Source: Astrothelium macrocarpum (taxonomy: Eukaryota > Ascomycota > Dothideomycetes > Trypetheliales > Trypetheliaceae). From it: a DNA stretch of 64,000 nucleotides. The notes below the pieces were generated by a model. That model made no database searches. It was not told where the DNA came from and saw only the letters and a program-made list of their open reading frames with translations. Every line of letters starts with the position of its first letter. The first letter of the stretch is position 1. The position numbers and the translations under genes are program-made. Where the stretch lies: NCBI GenBank assembly GCA_021030915.1, contig JAGEMR010000051.1:62001-126000 (forward strand), in the 5' to 3' direction. Below are positions 25,060 through 36,603 of this stretch, one piece after another.

Positions 25060-25500
25060 TCTGAAGAGTAATAGAATGGCGCGGCTGGCTGAGCAGCCTG
25101 GCGCGCAATATACTCTTTCAATGCCTACCCGCGGCGCTAGGTAATGAGTGCACAAGTGCTAGGGGTCAGTTGCGTCTGCGGTGGTCTTGGTCATCCACGG
25201 TGCTTTCCGGTGCGTTCTGTTCAAAGACAACGTGTAGTAGAATGAGAAAAATGGAAAGCCGAGATCAAGACTGGCAGTGAGTCTAAGGAGGTGTAGACAT
25301 TTGATGTTGGTCGAAGTGCCATGCTGGCCTAGTCTTTCAAGGAGGCCGGGGCTAGAAGCCTTTGCTTTATGGCACGTGCGCGACCGGAAGATCCGTCTGT
25401 CCTTCACCATCCTGCTCCGTACCACTTTTCTGTAGTTTTTGTCTACATCTTCATCGTCATACACGATCAATTCGCGCAGAATCCGCACAATTCGCGCACC
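25060..25500. promoter_or_regulatory. Divergent promoter region
   Basis: A 441-base gap between the start codons of the disulfide isomerase gene (minus) and the complex I subunit gene (plus). No specific operator recognised. Confidence 0.45.
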
Positions 25501-26393
25501 ATGCGACCGGCAGTCAGGCTTCTTGCGTCTGTCAAATCCCAATTCCTCGAAGCTGGATCTCCAACGGGAATAACGGGTCTGTTTACTCATCCGACACCCC
25601 GAGGTGCTCTGAGCTATCTATACAATTCCACACTGGATAAACTGAAGCAGATTCCTGAATCGTCCGTCTACCGACAGTCTACAGAGGCCCTGATCAAGCA
25701 TCGCCTCAGCATTGTTGATTCCATCAAACCAGAGGGATACGAGGCATGGCACGAACGGGTTAAAAAGCACATAGAGGAGCAAAGGGGGACTGGAGCCAAT
25801 GTTGATGCTGGCACGCTATCTTATGCTGGGAATCAGTACTTTGTAGCACGGCAACAATTAGCAGAGGATGAATTAGCCGAGCAGTCGGAAGCAGACGAGA
25901 TCCAGGAGGCGCCATTGGAAGGCACGCGTTCGGAAGAGGAACGAGCAAAGCATCGAGAGAAGATCGAGCGAGCAGTTGCACGTCGTAGCAGCGGACAGAT
26001 GGAAGTCGAGCCAGAACCGCCGTTGAGCAAAGAGCAGTAAGTCATCTGCATGTGGCGGAACGCTGGATGCCGTTGGGGATACGGTCGGTACTAAACGAGC
26101 ACAGAATTGAAGAAATGGAAGGCAAGATTGGAGCAGGATTAATCGAGGAAGTGATTCAGGTTGCAGCAGGGGAGCACATGCTGGTAAACAGGATGATCGA
26201 GGCCCGAGTGTAAGTCGAGTCGATCCAATGCATACATACGCCGTGCAGCTGCTGGCCTTCCATCCCCGCTCGCTTCACGCAAGAGGAAAGGCTAACAGAT
26301 GGATCCAGATGGGAGGAGCTGGCGGACAAGCCGCAACCCGGGCAGTGGGAGTACTATGAGCGAAATACGCACACGTCGACTCAGGGTCGATAG
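25501..26393 (+). CDS. Mitochondrial complex I subunit, NDUFA5 / 29.9 kDa type
   Basis: Three exons (25501-26036, 26105-26209, 26309-26393) give 241 residues. The N-terminus MRPAVRLLASVK is basic and free of acidic residues, as in a mitochondrial presequence. Family motifs follow: TGLFTHPTPRGALSYLYN, VYRQSTEAL and KPEGYEAWHERVKK. A fungal acidic insert precedes the spliced C-terminal part GAGLIEEVIQVA and WEELADKPQPGQWEYYER. The protein is an accessory subunit of the peripheral arm of NADH:ubiquinone oxidoreductase. Both introns have GTAAGT donors. The last acceptor was chosen (CCAG at 26308) because it restores the conserved WEE; an acceptor ten bases upstream would break frame. Confidence 0.88.
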
Positions 26394-27729
26394 ACGGGCA
26401 TCGAGGGACATGGAGGGACATGGACGGCTGACGGGCAGGCCAGGGGTGCAGTCATCGTGCTCATCGAATATGGGCAGCGTCAGACGCCCGGGCCGTGGGG
26501 TGAGACGGGGGGACGGGGGGGCAGGATGGGTGGGATGGGCGGGGATCATGTACATATCTTGGCCGGCGATTTCAAGGCTTCAGGTCTGCTCGGAAGCGAC
26601 CGACTTGCATGACTCGTCGATTCCAGGTACAGTAGTAGGGCGGCTGCACGAAAGTCGTGGTGGCGCCGAATTGCGATGGAAGGTCGAGCCTCCCGCCGCC
26701 CGATGCCGAAGCGGGAACAGTGGGATGCAGCGCGGCTTGCCGCAACTGTCGCCCCCAACAATTTTGACTGCTGCAACTCCCTTCCCAGATGCCCTCTCCA
26801 GCCCAGCTGTCCATTTCCTGGCCTGGCGCGTGAGATTGTGTGCCTCTCGGTCCGATTGGATCTGGCCCGGCGTGATCAGAGGCGACCAGAGGTGACCACA
26901 ACCCCCGGGCGTGCGCCGACGTGACCACACCGTGACCAGACGTGCTCAACCGGCACGTGCAGTGCCTGTTTTTCTCTCACCGATTGCCAGTCAGAGGCAC
27001 AATTCGAGCCTTCGCTCGTCTGATAGGGCCGAAATTGCCACCGCCTCGTGAGCAGAGCTTCCACGATTGAGCGCTGGCGGGTGACTGGGAAATCGCTGCC
27101 GTGCGTCAAGAGCTGCGTCAGCTAGCATTTATTCCCGGCCGGGAGCGGACCAGTTGCGAGTCTTTGGCCTCAACGAGAACGCTGCCCTCAAACCGCCCAG
27201 CCAGCACTGTCAATCTGGCGTCCTGGCAGTCGACTGCTCCATCTGCGGTTGCGGGGTATCGCGAGCGTCGAATGATTGTGGAGCCCTAGGGCTGGTTCGA
27301 CGGCAGCGGTGGGTCTTGGGAGGGCATTAGCAGCTGCTTATCGATCTGCACTCGTGCTGCTTCGTCTCGACAAGCACGACGCGTCTCTCGACTGGGACCA
27401 GCTGCTTCAACCCTGTCAAGCGTCTGCTCTGCCCAGCTAGATCGCTGTCCGTCCCCCGACTGTCTGCGGCGTGGCTGCCGGCGTCGGACCTGACGCGGAT
27501 CACTGCCGCCAAATTCTTCCTTCAACATCCCATCTCCACGTCTCTCGTCTACTGGCTGTGCTGCCATTGCAGAAGGAGAGCCATCTGTCGGTCCTTTCCG
27601 AACGTTATTAGAATTAGCTTGGCGGGTGGTCCGCTTTTGCCTCCCCATCTCTGCTCGCATCTGGGAACATCCGTGGTCCTCCACTCCATCTTACGAATGC
27701 GCTGCTTCGACGCTTCCTAAACCACCATC
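26394..27729. other. Intergenic interval, GC-rich, no gene supported
   Basis: Strongly G-rich on the plus strand near 26.4-26.55 kb, then mixed. Frames on both strands are short and lack recognisable domains. The right half is probably a long promoter and 5' leader of the C2H2 regulator gene. Confidence 0.45.
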
Positions 27730-30700
27730 ATGGACAGTAGTGGTATACCTAGCCATCCATCCTTTCGACCAAACCCGCCGCGATCTTTTCCAGCGCAGAC
27801 CCTCCCGCCTCTACCGCAGCAGATCTATAATCACCCTGGCAGCGGTAGCCAGACACCGGTCACTCCCTCGACACCTCAAAACTTCCATCCATCAAATGGC
27901 TTCTCCCACTTCCCATCGCAGCAGGATCGCGCCATGCCACCGCCCCCTTCGTTTGGCCAGCCTGTATCGCTCATGACAGCCAATCATCCGATGATGTCGA
28001 CTGCTGGTCCAGTCTCCAGTTCGCAAATTCTCTCATCTGCTACACAAACATCCCGTCTCCCCGATCTACTTCCTGCACCCCAAGCTGGATTGGGAAGTCA
28101 AACGCCTTTGCCGCCCTTCAATTATGGTCAGCAACAGCAATTGCTTCCTCAACAATCATTGCAGTCTCCAACAGACCCGCCGCCAACGCATGTTGTGGGC
28201 TCACAGGGTCGGCGCGGAGTTTTGCCAAGTGCCCCTGGTAGACCGGTAGCTTTGCCGGGTACAGCTGTCGCTGGAAAGTCTCAACCACAAAAGGATGCAG
28301 AGGGTAAATTTCCGTGCGAACATTGCAACAAGACGTATCTCCATTTGAAACATTTGAAGCGACACATGCTCCGACGTAAGTTCTACATTCTCACAGTATT
28401 AATCAATATAAATATTAACTCAAACGAGACACTGGTGATCGTCCTTATCAATGCCACCTTTGCAAAGACACGTTTTCACGCAGCGACATTTTAAAACGTC
28501 ATTTTCAGAAATGTTCTCTTCGGCGAGGCAATCCCACAGGAGCCAATCATCTGCAACATTCGCAATCTCACTTACGCAAGAATAGTCAGCAAACAAATAG
28601 ATTATCAATGTCATCAATGGCCGAATCATCTTACAGCAACTCAATGGACCACTCCAATATAGTCAATGGACACATTCCGACCTCTGCCGGACCATCGATG
28701 CCCGGTGCTGGAATGCAGACAGATCCATCAGCTTATCAGAATGGCATCACGTCCCTTTCCAATCGATCTTCAAGATCCAACAGCGCTGCTCAGCCACCTA
28801 GTGCACTTCAATCTCAACGCAATAGTCTTTCCAGCCTTAGCCACTTGTCCTCTGCTAGGCAAAGCTTTGATCATCAGCAATTAGCGAATAGCTTCAGCAC
28901 AGGTGTCTCTGCGTCGGGCCTGCCATCTTATGCACTACCTCAGACTATGCCAAGTCATATGGGTTCGCAGGACCTCACATACAGCAATTCTGCATCAGCA
29001 GGATCCATGAATACCCATGCAAAGTCTGAAGATTCTGGTGTGCAAGGATATTCCCGGCCCCCCCTTTCCCAGTATGACGGTAACCATTCTGGCATGTCAA
29101 CAGAGTTTGATTGGCAGCACATCTTCTCCCAACAAAACCATGATCCCTTTGCTCTTTCTGGAAATAGCACACACGAGGCCGCAATCAAGCAACAGCCTGG
29201 ATCGGGACAGTCGACAAATCTACACTCGCCTACTGATGGCGTACCAGATGTGTTCAACAACATGTATCCACAGACTTCTTCGACAGGAATAGAAAATTTA
29301 CAATCCGGTCTGCCGACATGGAATTTGGACATGGTTTCTCACGAGATGATGCAAAGTAAGTCTAACGCTTTGCTTGCTTTTTGTTTCCCGACCCACAGCT
29401 ACGAACCGCACATCGATCACGACCTGAAACAATGTTTTATGACTGAAAACATCAAACATTTCACCTTGATGTACAACAACTTCCATGGGCACTGGCCAAT
29501 GATACATTCCCCGAGTTTCAATATCTTGACCGTCAATACGGGGCTTATTGCGACAATGATAAGCATAGGAGCTGTCTATTCAGATCGGGTAAGCCTGGAT
29601 CAAACCCGCCGCCTGATGGATGTCGTCTCGAATGCTATTCGGCGTGCGTCTCGTGTTCTAAGCGTATTGACCGGTTCCTTCCCCGAACGCAATGAAGTTC
29701 TTCAGGTCGATGTGAATGACTTGGAGGAGATTCAGTCATTGGTCCTACTTCATACACAATTCACGTGGCATGGCAATCCAACTCAACGAGATTCAGCAAA
29801 ACATGACTGGCCTCTGATCGCAAGCGTCACAAAGAGATTCAATCTACTCCACCCGATTGCTCCCGGATTTTCCTATTACAGCCCTTTACACAATCAAAAC
29901 GTTCCTACGGAAAGCATGAACTTGAATGCATTCGACTGGACAAGCTGGGTCGAGCAGGAGAAGAGAAGCAGAGCTATGAACTTCTTGTTCCTTGTCGACA
30001 CAGCAAGAGTGCTATTCTTCAATACGCGTCCGCAAATCGAACCTTGGACAATGCGTATTCCCTTACCGGCTGACGATGCCGCTTGGGATGCAAAGAGCGC
30101 CAATGATTGCGCCGATGCGCTTGGTCTTAGTGGCGAAGCAGCACAAGCCAAGAACATAACTGGAAGCCGCCGTCTCAAGCAATTGAGCTTAAGCGAGGCT
30201 CTAAGGGAATTACTCAAAGCCGGGCATGAATATCCTCCCCGAGCAACCAACGCATTGTCTAAATTCATTCTTATCCATGCCGTTATTGTGCTCATCTCCG
30301 ATACCCAACGGCAATTTGCTGCGACTGCCTCTGCACCTTACCCCGGCCTACCAACCAGCGGTACTACTACACCGAATTCTTACAATGATTGGATGAGTGC
30401 CAATGCCACACAAGCAAATAGTAGAAACATTAGTGCCAGCAGCAGTGGTCGCGCAACTCCGATCGAAGGGCAAATGGCACAACACAATTATCACCAAAGT
30501 CTCAAGGCAATCAATAGTGCAATTGAGAAATGGAAGCGCGCTTGGGATCATGACATGAATGTGCAATATCCTCCAGCCGCTTCTATTTACCGGCGTTTCG
30601 GATTTTGTCGCGATGGTGTGCACTTCTACTGGCTTGCTAGGTCTCTCCTCAACTCAAAGACAGCGACAGATCCTCAGACACCAGCAGACACTCATTTCAA

Positions 30701-30914
30701 GCGGACGATGAGTACGCTTCGAAAGATACGGTCACATGTGATGGACGAGAACAGTTCGCGCGGCCAGCATGTCGGCTCGGTCGGCGATATCGACGATCAT
30801 TATGGCATGGATGAATTAGCGTTTGATATGAAGCGATTATTCAAACCCATCAATGAGCAGCTTGACTCCCCCATGTCTGGCGTGCAGACGTACATGGGGA
30901 GTGGAATGATGTGA
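27730..30914 (+). CDS. C2H2 zinc-finger transcription factor with fungal regulatory domain
   Basis: Two exons (27730-28375, 28429-30914) give 1043 residues. The N-terminal 200 residues are Pro/Gln/Ser-rich. Two tandem fingers follow: FPCEHCNKTYLHLKHLKRHMLRH, interrupted by the 53-nt intron at its last His, and YQCHLCKDTFSRSDILKRHFQKC, where the last ligand is Cys (C2HC). The linker is the canonical TGDRPY. After a Ser/Gln-rich region comes a Fungal_trans-like domain beginning SNALLAFCFPTHS and FHGHWPMIHSPSF, with IGAVYSDRVS. Such proteins are nuclear regulators; this layout resembles fungal klf1-type factors. The intron acceptor is CGAG, weaker than average, but it is the only one that restores the finger linker. 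Confidence 0.88.
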
Positions 30915-32749
30915 TACTGGGGTTTCAGACGATAATGAAGCTCTCAGCCTCCAAACAGCCCCAGTGCTTATGAATGCACATTGATGCTTGGCATTCTAAA
31001 CATTGTCGCCTGAAGGATTCCTCGAATATGGTGCGATTTTGCGAGACTCGATCTATCTTCTTTCATCTGGCTCTGGCTGCGACCTCCGAATCCTTTCATA
31101 GGCGATACAATGTTTTCATGACTCACCTTTCTCTACCGCCTGTCTGATGCGGTATCAAAAGTTTCTATAGACTTTGTTTTCCTTTCTTTGGTCCAATGGA
31201 GAAGCGGCATACACATCTAACGGCCTCTCGAACGTGTGCATGGACTCGGCGTTAGCAGACGGGCTTCGAAATGCCCGTCTACTGATTCTCTCTTCCTTTT
31301 TCCGGGGCACGGACTCTTGCAAGTGGTATACATACGTGTGCATGGCGACTCTCGAGACAATAGACATATACATATAGACATGGCTCAGGCAACGAGGACA
31401 CGGTAAGGCATCTGCTCCCTCTTCTCCATTTTTGACTGTGGACTTCACTTCTTCACCTTTGCGTCTGGCACTCATAGCGGCAAACAAGATGAATGGGGCA
31501 CTCCGAGGCTGCTCTCGTACGCTCACATTTCTCGTGAAATGGTGGTGATCTGAAGGTTTCAATCTCTGCATGAATCTGGATTTCACTTTTTACTATGGGG
31601 GAAAATTTCTTGTGGGGATTTCCTTTCGTGCCTTCACAGGGACACATCAGCATGGCAGTGCTATCACGGGATAAAGGGACAGATCATAAGGGAAATGATG
31701 GCGGAATAGACAATGCTCTTCTGTGCGCGAGTTGCTTTTCTTTGCATTATAAGGTAGACTATAAACTGAGAGCATGCGCTGTGCATGCCATTCTGTCAAG
31801 CTACCAATCGTCGATTGAAACATGTGTACTCCAATGATTCACGTGTTTTGATCTCACATGATCACTAAAAACGACCGGCACATCCGGTAATCTCACAACG
31901 ACTCCCTGCTTCCTCATGAACTGGAAGGCTGTCACAGGTTAGCTAAGGTTGGTGGTACCTTGCAGTTCTATACCCACTGGTACCCTGTGTATCCACGTGT
32001 CTCCCACGCTACAACCATGGCTAGAGCACTCGGGCCCGCGTGCTTTCCACGAGCTCATCGTCTCGTGGACGAGCCGTGGTACCTGGCCAGGTACATTGCC
32101 CCACCTGGGCCCTTTGAGTCTGCAACCGATGGATGCGGGGCGTCCCGAGCCGGTCGATCTCTTCTGCAAGACTAGCTTCGATCCGGCGCGGTCACAACAC
32201 CCATGGCTTAAAACGGGCGGGGAGGCGGGACTGTCGTTTACTGGAGATTTGGCGTAGCGGGATGGTGTGCATGGTGTTGGTGGAAATAGAATCATGTGTA
32301 AGCGGCGGACCAAGTACAAGCCGCTGCTAGGCTACTGCTGGACATGTGACAACATTAGACTAACCCAAGGTGTATTTAGATCCGTAGACGATCACCAGAC
32401 GAGAATGAATGAGGCACCCGTTAAATCAGCAAAAGTACCCCAAACCCAGACTGCAGTCATTTTACACCAGATCTGCTGCGAATGGGTGGAAGGATTGCTT
32501 GACAAGATCTTTGTTACACGGACTTTGGGACCACGAATTGTTGAATGCAGCTACAAAATGATTTTCAAAATCGCAACATTGTGACCCCGTCAACTTGGCG
32601 GTCCAAACGACATGCAAGTCGTTTTATCCAAATTCTGTGAGGATAGAGACGAAAACAAAATGACGCTTGGACGCTGCCCCCTAAAAATCAGGGTCTAAGT
32701 CGAGATACAAAAATACCTCTCCGCACCTTTTTGTCTGCCATTCCTTCCA
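30915..32749. other. Intergenic interval of 1.8 kb
   Basis: No domain-bearing frame, spliced gene or RNA gene seen. Includes the C2H2 gene's 3' region and the next gene's promoter. Opposite-strand frames of 65-143 codons at 31.1-32.3 kb have no recognisable features. Confidence 0.5.
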
Positions 32750-33862
32750 ATGCCGCTCCATGGCATGACTTTACTTGCTCACAGGCCATGGCTGTTGCTA
32801 TTCGTTTTTCTGGCAACCTTTTGGACAGCGCGGGTCGCTGGCGCAAGTAGCCAGCAGCCTTTGAAAGATGCGAACGTCGCGACATATGCCCTGGGCCAGG
32901 CGATCGAGGTTTCTTGTTTGAATAGGAGCATGTAAGCTTTACAAATTCAAAACCAGAAACCTCGTTAATCTTCCATAGATCCACTGGCGAGCATGTAGGC
33001 GTTTGCCAAAATATCCCAACGCCAATCAATCACTGACACGCCGTTCGCCAACCAAAAGATCACGGACAATGCAGGCAACCTCCTCTACATCCCCTTCCCA
33101 ACATGCAACGAAACAAGCCGTCCTCTCGAGCTAGAGTTCGGCATCGAAAAAGGTACACAACCCCTCCCTCTCCTTCCCCTCCCAACACCCACCCAGCTCA
33201 CATGACCAACAGACCTCAACTGCACAATCGACATCACCGACCCCCTCTACCACCTCCTCGAATTCTACATCCACAACGACGCGCCTCTCACCTGCCGCAT
33301 CCCCTCACACCCGCTCCCATCCCTCTCCTCGCCCGACGCGCCCGAGCAGCCCCTCTCCTCATCCACCACCAACGCGTACACGCCCCTCGTCTTCGCCCTC
33401 AGCGGCACCCTGCAGTCCTCGCACCTCCACCTCGCCACCGCGCTCAACCTCCTCGTGCACACCGACGGCGTCGTTGTCGCCGCCACCGCGTACAGCGCGC
33501 CGCCGACCGCGCAGCAGCAGGTGATCATCGGCGATAGCGTGGCGTTGCTGCTGCGCGTGCGGTGGGTTGCGGGCGTGCAGCTGCCGCGGGGAGGAGGAGA
33601 GGTGGGAGGGGTGGGAGGGGTGGCGTTGGGCGGGCATGTGGTTTGGAGCACCGTGGTGTACTGTGCGCTCAGTGCTGGGGTCGCCGTGGTGGGGTGCGTG
33701 GTGTATTTTCGGGGGTGGGTGTTGCCGAGACGGGTTAGGGAGTATAGTGGGATTGGGGGGAGGGAGGAGGGGGGGAGGGGGTATGGCGGGTATGGAGTCG
33801 GTGGGGGGAATGGGTATGCGTTGGGTGGGGGGGTGGGGTTTGGAGGGGGGAAGAGGGATTAG
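32750..33862 (+). CDS. Single-pass secretory-pathway membrane protein of unknown function
   Basis: Four exons (32750-32931, 32979-32994, 33059-33152, 33213-33862) give 313 residues. A signal peptide (LLAHRPWLLLFVFLATFW) precedes a lumenal domain with conserved-looking YIPFPTCNETSRPLELEFG and HLLEFYIHNDAPLTCRIPS. A transmembrane helix follows (STVVYCALSAGVAVVGCVVYF), then a short Gly-rich basic cytosolic tail. I recall similar proteins throughout Pezizomycotina but no assigned function. Exon 2 is a 16-nt microexon; without it the frame closes. Two possible starts exist (32750 and 32765). The 5' coding half is C-rich and the 3' half extremely G-rich, giving the poly-Gly tail, so the tail may be compositional rather than functional. 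Confidence 0.75.
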
Positions 33863-34097
33863 AGTGGGATGGGGGAGAAGAAGGCAGTGTGTTTGGGTTG
33901 AGTGGGGAGGATGATACCATTGCGCGGAAAGTTGTTTGCTTGGGTGATACGTGTACATAAATAGCAGGTATCTTCGTGCTTGGTACTTTGTACTGTTTAG
34001 AGGGTTCCTGGATTTCTTGGGCGGCCCGAACTCCGAAGCTCCCCTCGCAACTTCGCGTCGAGCTCCACAACATTTCACCAGCTCGGTCAATGCTACT

Positions 34098-35879
34098 ATG
34101 ATTAACAGCAGAGCGCTGGCGCAATTGCGTCATCAGCTTCTGCGAGGCCAATTTCATTCTCCAAAATTCACGAAACAACACATACATACTCTCACAAGAC
34201 CAAGACTACGTGCCACCAGAAGACCTCTGCCTAGTCATTTCTCGCGTCAGTCACCTTCAAAAGCCATCCGCCATGCGTCTACAAGCTCTGAGACAGCCCC
34301 TCAACCAAGTCGCCTCCTCGCACGTCTTAAGGCAGCCTTCTACGGCACCTCCCTCCTCCTCTCCCTCTACCTAATCTATCTCTACATCACCGACACCCGC
34401 GCCGCCATCCACACCTACCTCATCCTGCCCACCCTCCGCCTCCTCTACCCGGACCCCGAAGACGCCCACACCGCAACCCTCTCCATCCTGCAGACCCTGC
34501 ACACCTGGAACCTGCATCCACGCGAACGCTCCCCACCCACCTCCCCAGACCTCAGCACCACCATCTTCGCGCTCCCCCTCACCTCCCCCCTCGGCATCGC
34601 AGCAGGCCTCGACAAAAACGCCACCACCACAGATGCTCTCTTCGCCCTCGGCCCGGCCTACCTCGAGCTCGGCGGCGTCACGCCCCTCCTGCAGCCGGGC
34701 AATCCGCGGCCGCGCGTCTTCCGCCTCGCGTCACAGCACGCGCTGATCAATCGGTACGGGCTCAACTCGGACGGCGCGGACGCGGTCGCTGCGCGGTTGC
34801 GGCGGCGGGTGCGCGCGTTTGCGTACGCGCAGGGGCTCGGTGGTGGTGGGGACGCGGAGCAGGCCGTGCTGGATGGGCAGGCTGGGGTGCCGCCGGGGGG
34901 GCTGGCGGTGGGGAGAGTGCTAGCGGTGCAGGTGGCGAAGAACGCGTGGACGTCAGAGGGGGATGTGGAGGCGGTGACGAGGGACTATGTGGTGGGTGTG
35001 GAGAAGGTGGGGCGGTATGCGGATGTGGTGGTGGTCAATGTGTCGAGTCCGAATACGCCGGGGTTGCGGAGTTTGCAGCGGGTGGAGCCGTTGACGGCGA
35101 TTTTGAGGGGGGTGGTGGGTGCGGCGGGGAGGGTGGGGAGGAAGACGAGACTGAGGGTAATGGTGAAAGTGAGTCCGGATGAGGATAAGGAGGAGGATGT
35201 GAGCGGGATTTGTGAGGCAGTGTGGGAGGCGGGTGTGGATGGGGTGATTGTGGGGAATACGACGAAGAGACGGCCGGAGCCTGTGCCAAGAGGGTATGTG
35301 TTGCCTGCGAAGGAGGCCAATGTGCTTTTTGAGGCTGGAGGGTATTCGGGGCCGCAGTTGTTTGATAAGACGGTGGCTTTGGTGAAAAGGTATAGAAAAC
35401 TACTGGATGAGAGACCACAAAGACTTTCGTTGGAGCAGGAGCACAACAGAGTGATAGGAGACCTTCCATCCTCGACGGAGCGCCCAGAAGAATCCGTGGT
35501 GCAGAAAGTCGAAGCCAGCGTGCAGAGTGATGCGCAACAGCTCAAGTCTCTCGACGAAACTTTGCAAACTAAACCTCAACCGCTAATCCAGTTACCCGAA
35601 CGACATTTATCTCCCCCAAATAAAGCAGAATCCACGCTTTCAGAATCCTCCGAGCAACGACAAGATCTTAATCTTCCATACCAACCTCCAGATGTAGAAT
35701 CAAACAAGGACGAACCGAAGGTCATATTCGCTGCTGGTGGCATCACAAATGGCAAACAAGCTCTTGAGGTCCTCAACGCAGGAGCAAACATGGTGCAAAT
35801 ATACACAGCTATGGTGTATTCGGGTGCATCGACCATCAGTCGAATTAAGAGCGAGATGAGAGAAGAGATTCAAAAATAG
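34098..35879 (+). CDS. Dihydroorotate dehydrogenase, class 2, mitochondrial
   Basis: A single-exon 593-residue enzyme that oxidises dihydroorotate to orotate with FMN, passing electrons to ubiquinone (fourth step of pyrimidine synthesis, inner mitochondrial membrane). A basic presequence and a membrane helix (FYGTSLLLSLYLIYLYI) mark the class 2 form. Core motifs: PLGIAAGLDKN, LELGGVTPLLQPGNPRPRVFR, NRYGLNSDG, VVNVSSPNTPGLR with the class 2 catalytic Ser, MVKVSPD, GVIVGNTT and the final FAAGGITNGKQALEVLNAGANMVQIYTAMVY. A hydrophilic insert of about 120 residues precedes the last motif, a feature I associate with filamentous fungi. The start is the first ATG before the presequence. Third-position usage switches from C to G near 34.77 kb. 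Confidence 0.95.
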   Translation: MINSRALAQLRHQLLRGQFHSPKFTKQHIHTLTRPRLRATRRPLPSHFSRQSPSKAIRHASTSSETAPQPSRLLARLKAAFYGTSLLLSLYLIYLYITDTRAAIHTYLILPTLRLLYPDPEDAHTATLSILQTLHTWNLHPRERSPPTSPDLSTTIFALPLTSPLGIAAGLDKNATTTDALFALGPAYLELGGVTPLLQPGNPRPRVFRLASQHALINRYGLNSDGADAVAARLRRRVRAFAYAQGLGGGGDAEQAVLDGQAGVPPGGLAVGRVLAVQVAKNAWTSEGDVEAVTRDYVVGVEKVGRYADVVVVNVSSPNTPGLRSLQRVEPLTAILRGVVGAAGRVGRKTRLRVMVKVSPDEDKEEDVSGICEAVWEAGVDGVIVGNTTKRRPEPVPRGYVLPAKEANVLFEAGGYSGPQLFDKTVALVKRYRKLLDERPQRLSLEQEHNRVIGDLPSSTERPEESVVQKVEASVQSDAQQLKSLDETLQTKPQPLIQLPERHLSPPNKAESTLSESSEQRQDLNLPYQPPDVESNKDEPKVIFAAGGITNGKQALEVLNAGANMVQIYTAMVYSGASTISRIKSEMREEIQK

Positions 35880-36603
35880 AGTAGGGAAGGAAAACAATAG
35901 ATAAGTACGCCGCTTTCTAAATCAACCTTTGTGTATAATAGAAGACGTTGCCTAACGAGACTCTACATGCCCTTGGTCGAAGTCTAATGTTTTCCATCTC
36001 GCCCTGTGGGGAAAAGATGCAATATTCGTGTCAACGTTCATCTATTCTAGACATTCCTTCATCGATGACATGACTCTCTGCTGTCCCTTTTTGAAAGCGT
36101 TTGAAGGCCGTTTGCATAGTCGATTGAGTCTGCATGGGTGCAAACAGACTATAAAAGACCAGGGAAACGATTGGACTAATATGCAGTCGCTGTGCCTGCA
36201 AGGTGCACCGTCCCGTTAACATTCGCGTATCTCAGACCATTGAATCGAGTGAATGTGTACCCTTTTTTTTTCTGAATTCTCACCATTGACTACTTCATTA
36301 CTGGATGTGTGGTTGCACCACTGTCGAGACGCGCTTCTTACAATTTCCTCCATATGTAGCAGACACACGGGCAGTAGGGAATTGTAATCACATGTAAGCG
36401 AACACAGCTAACTTGGCATTCACACCTTTTTGTCGAATGCGTGGCTAAAAAAATTTAAGATCTTGGCAGTACACAAAATTCTTGATCTTGCGTAACCAAA
36501 CTGTGATCTTTAGCGAAAATAACGGCTCATTGCAAAAGCTTCTCTCAGAACCTCTCACCAACAAAGTCCTCAGAGGTAGAGGACGAATCTTTTTGGGACA
36601 GTC
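35880..36603. other. Intergenic interval, no gene supported
   Basis: Boundary between the conserved core block and the accessory block. Short frames only. Confidence 0.5.

Noticed and set aside
29356..29398. Apparent 43-nt intron (GTAAGT...CACAG) in the C2H2 factor gene
   Set aside because: Removing it would break frame, and the unspliced translation matches the conserved start of the regulatory domain.
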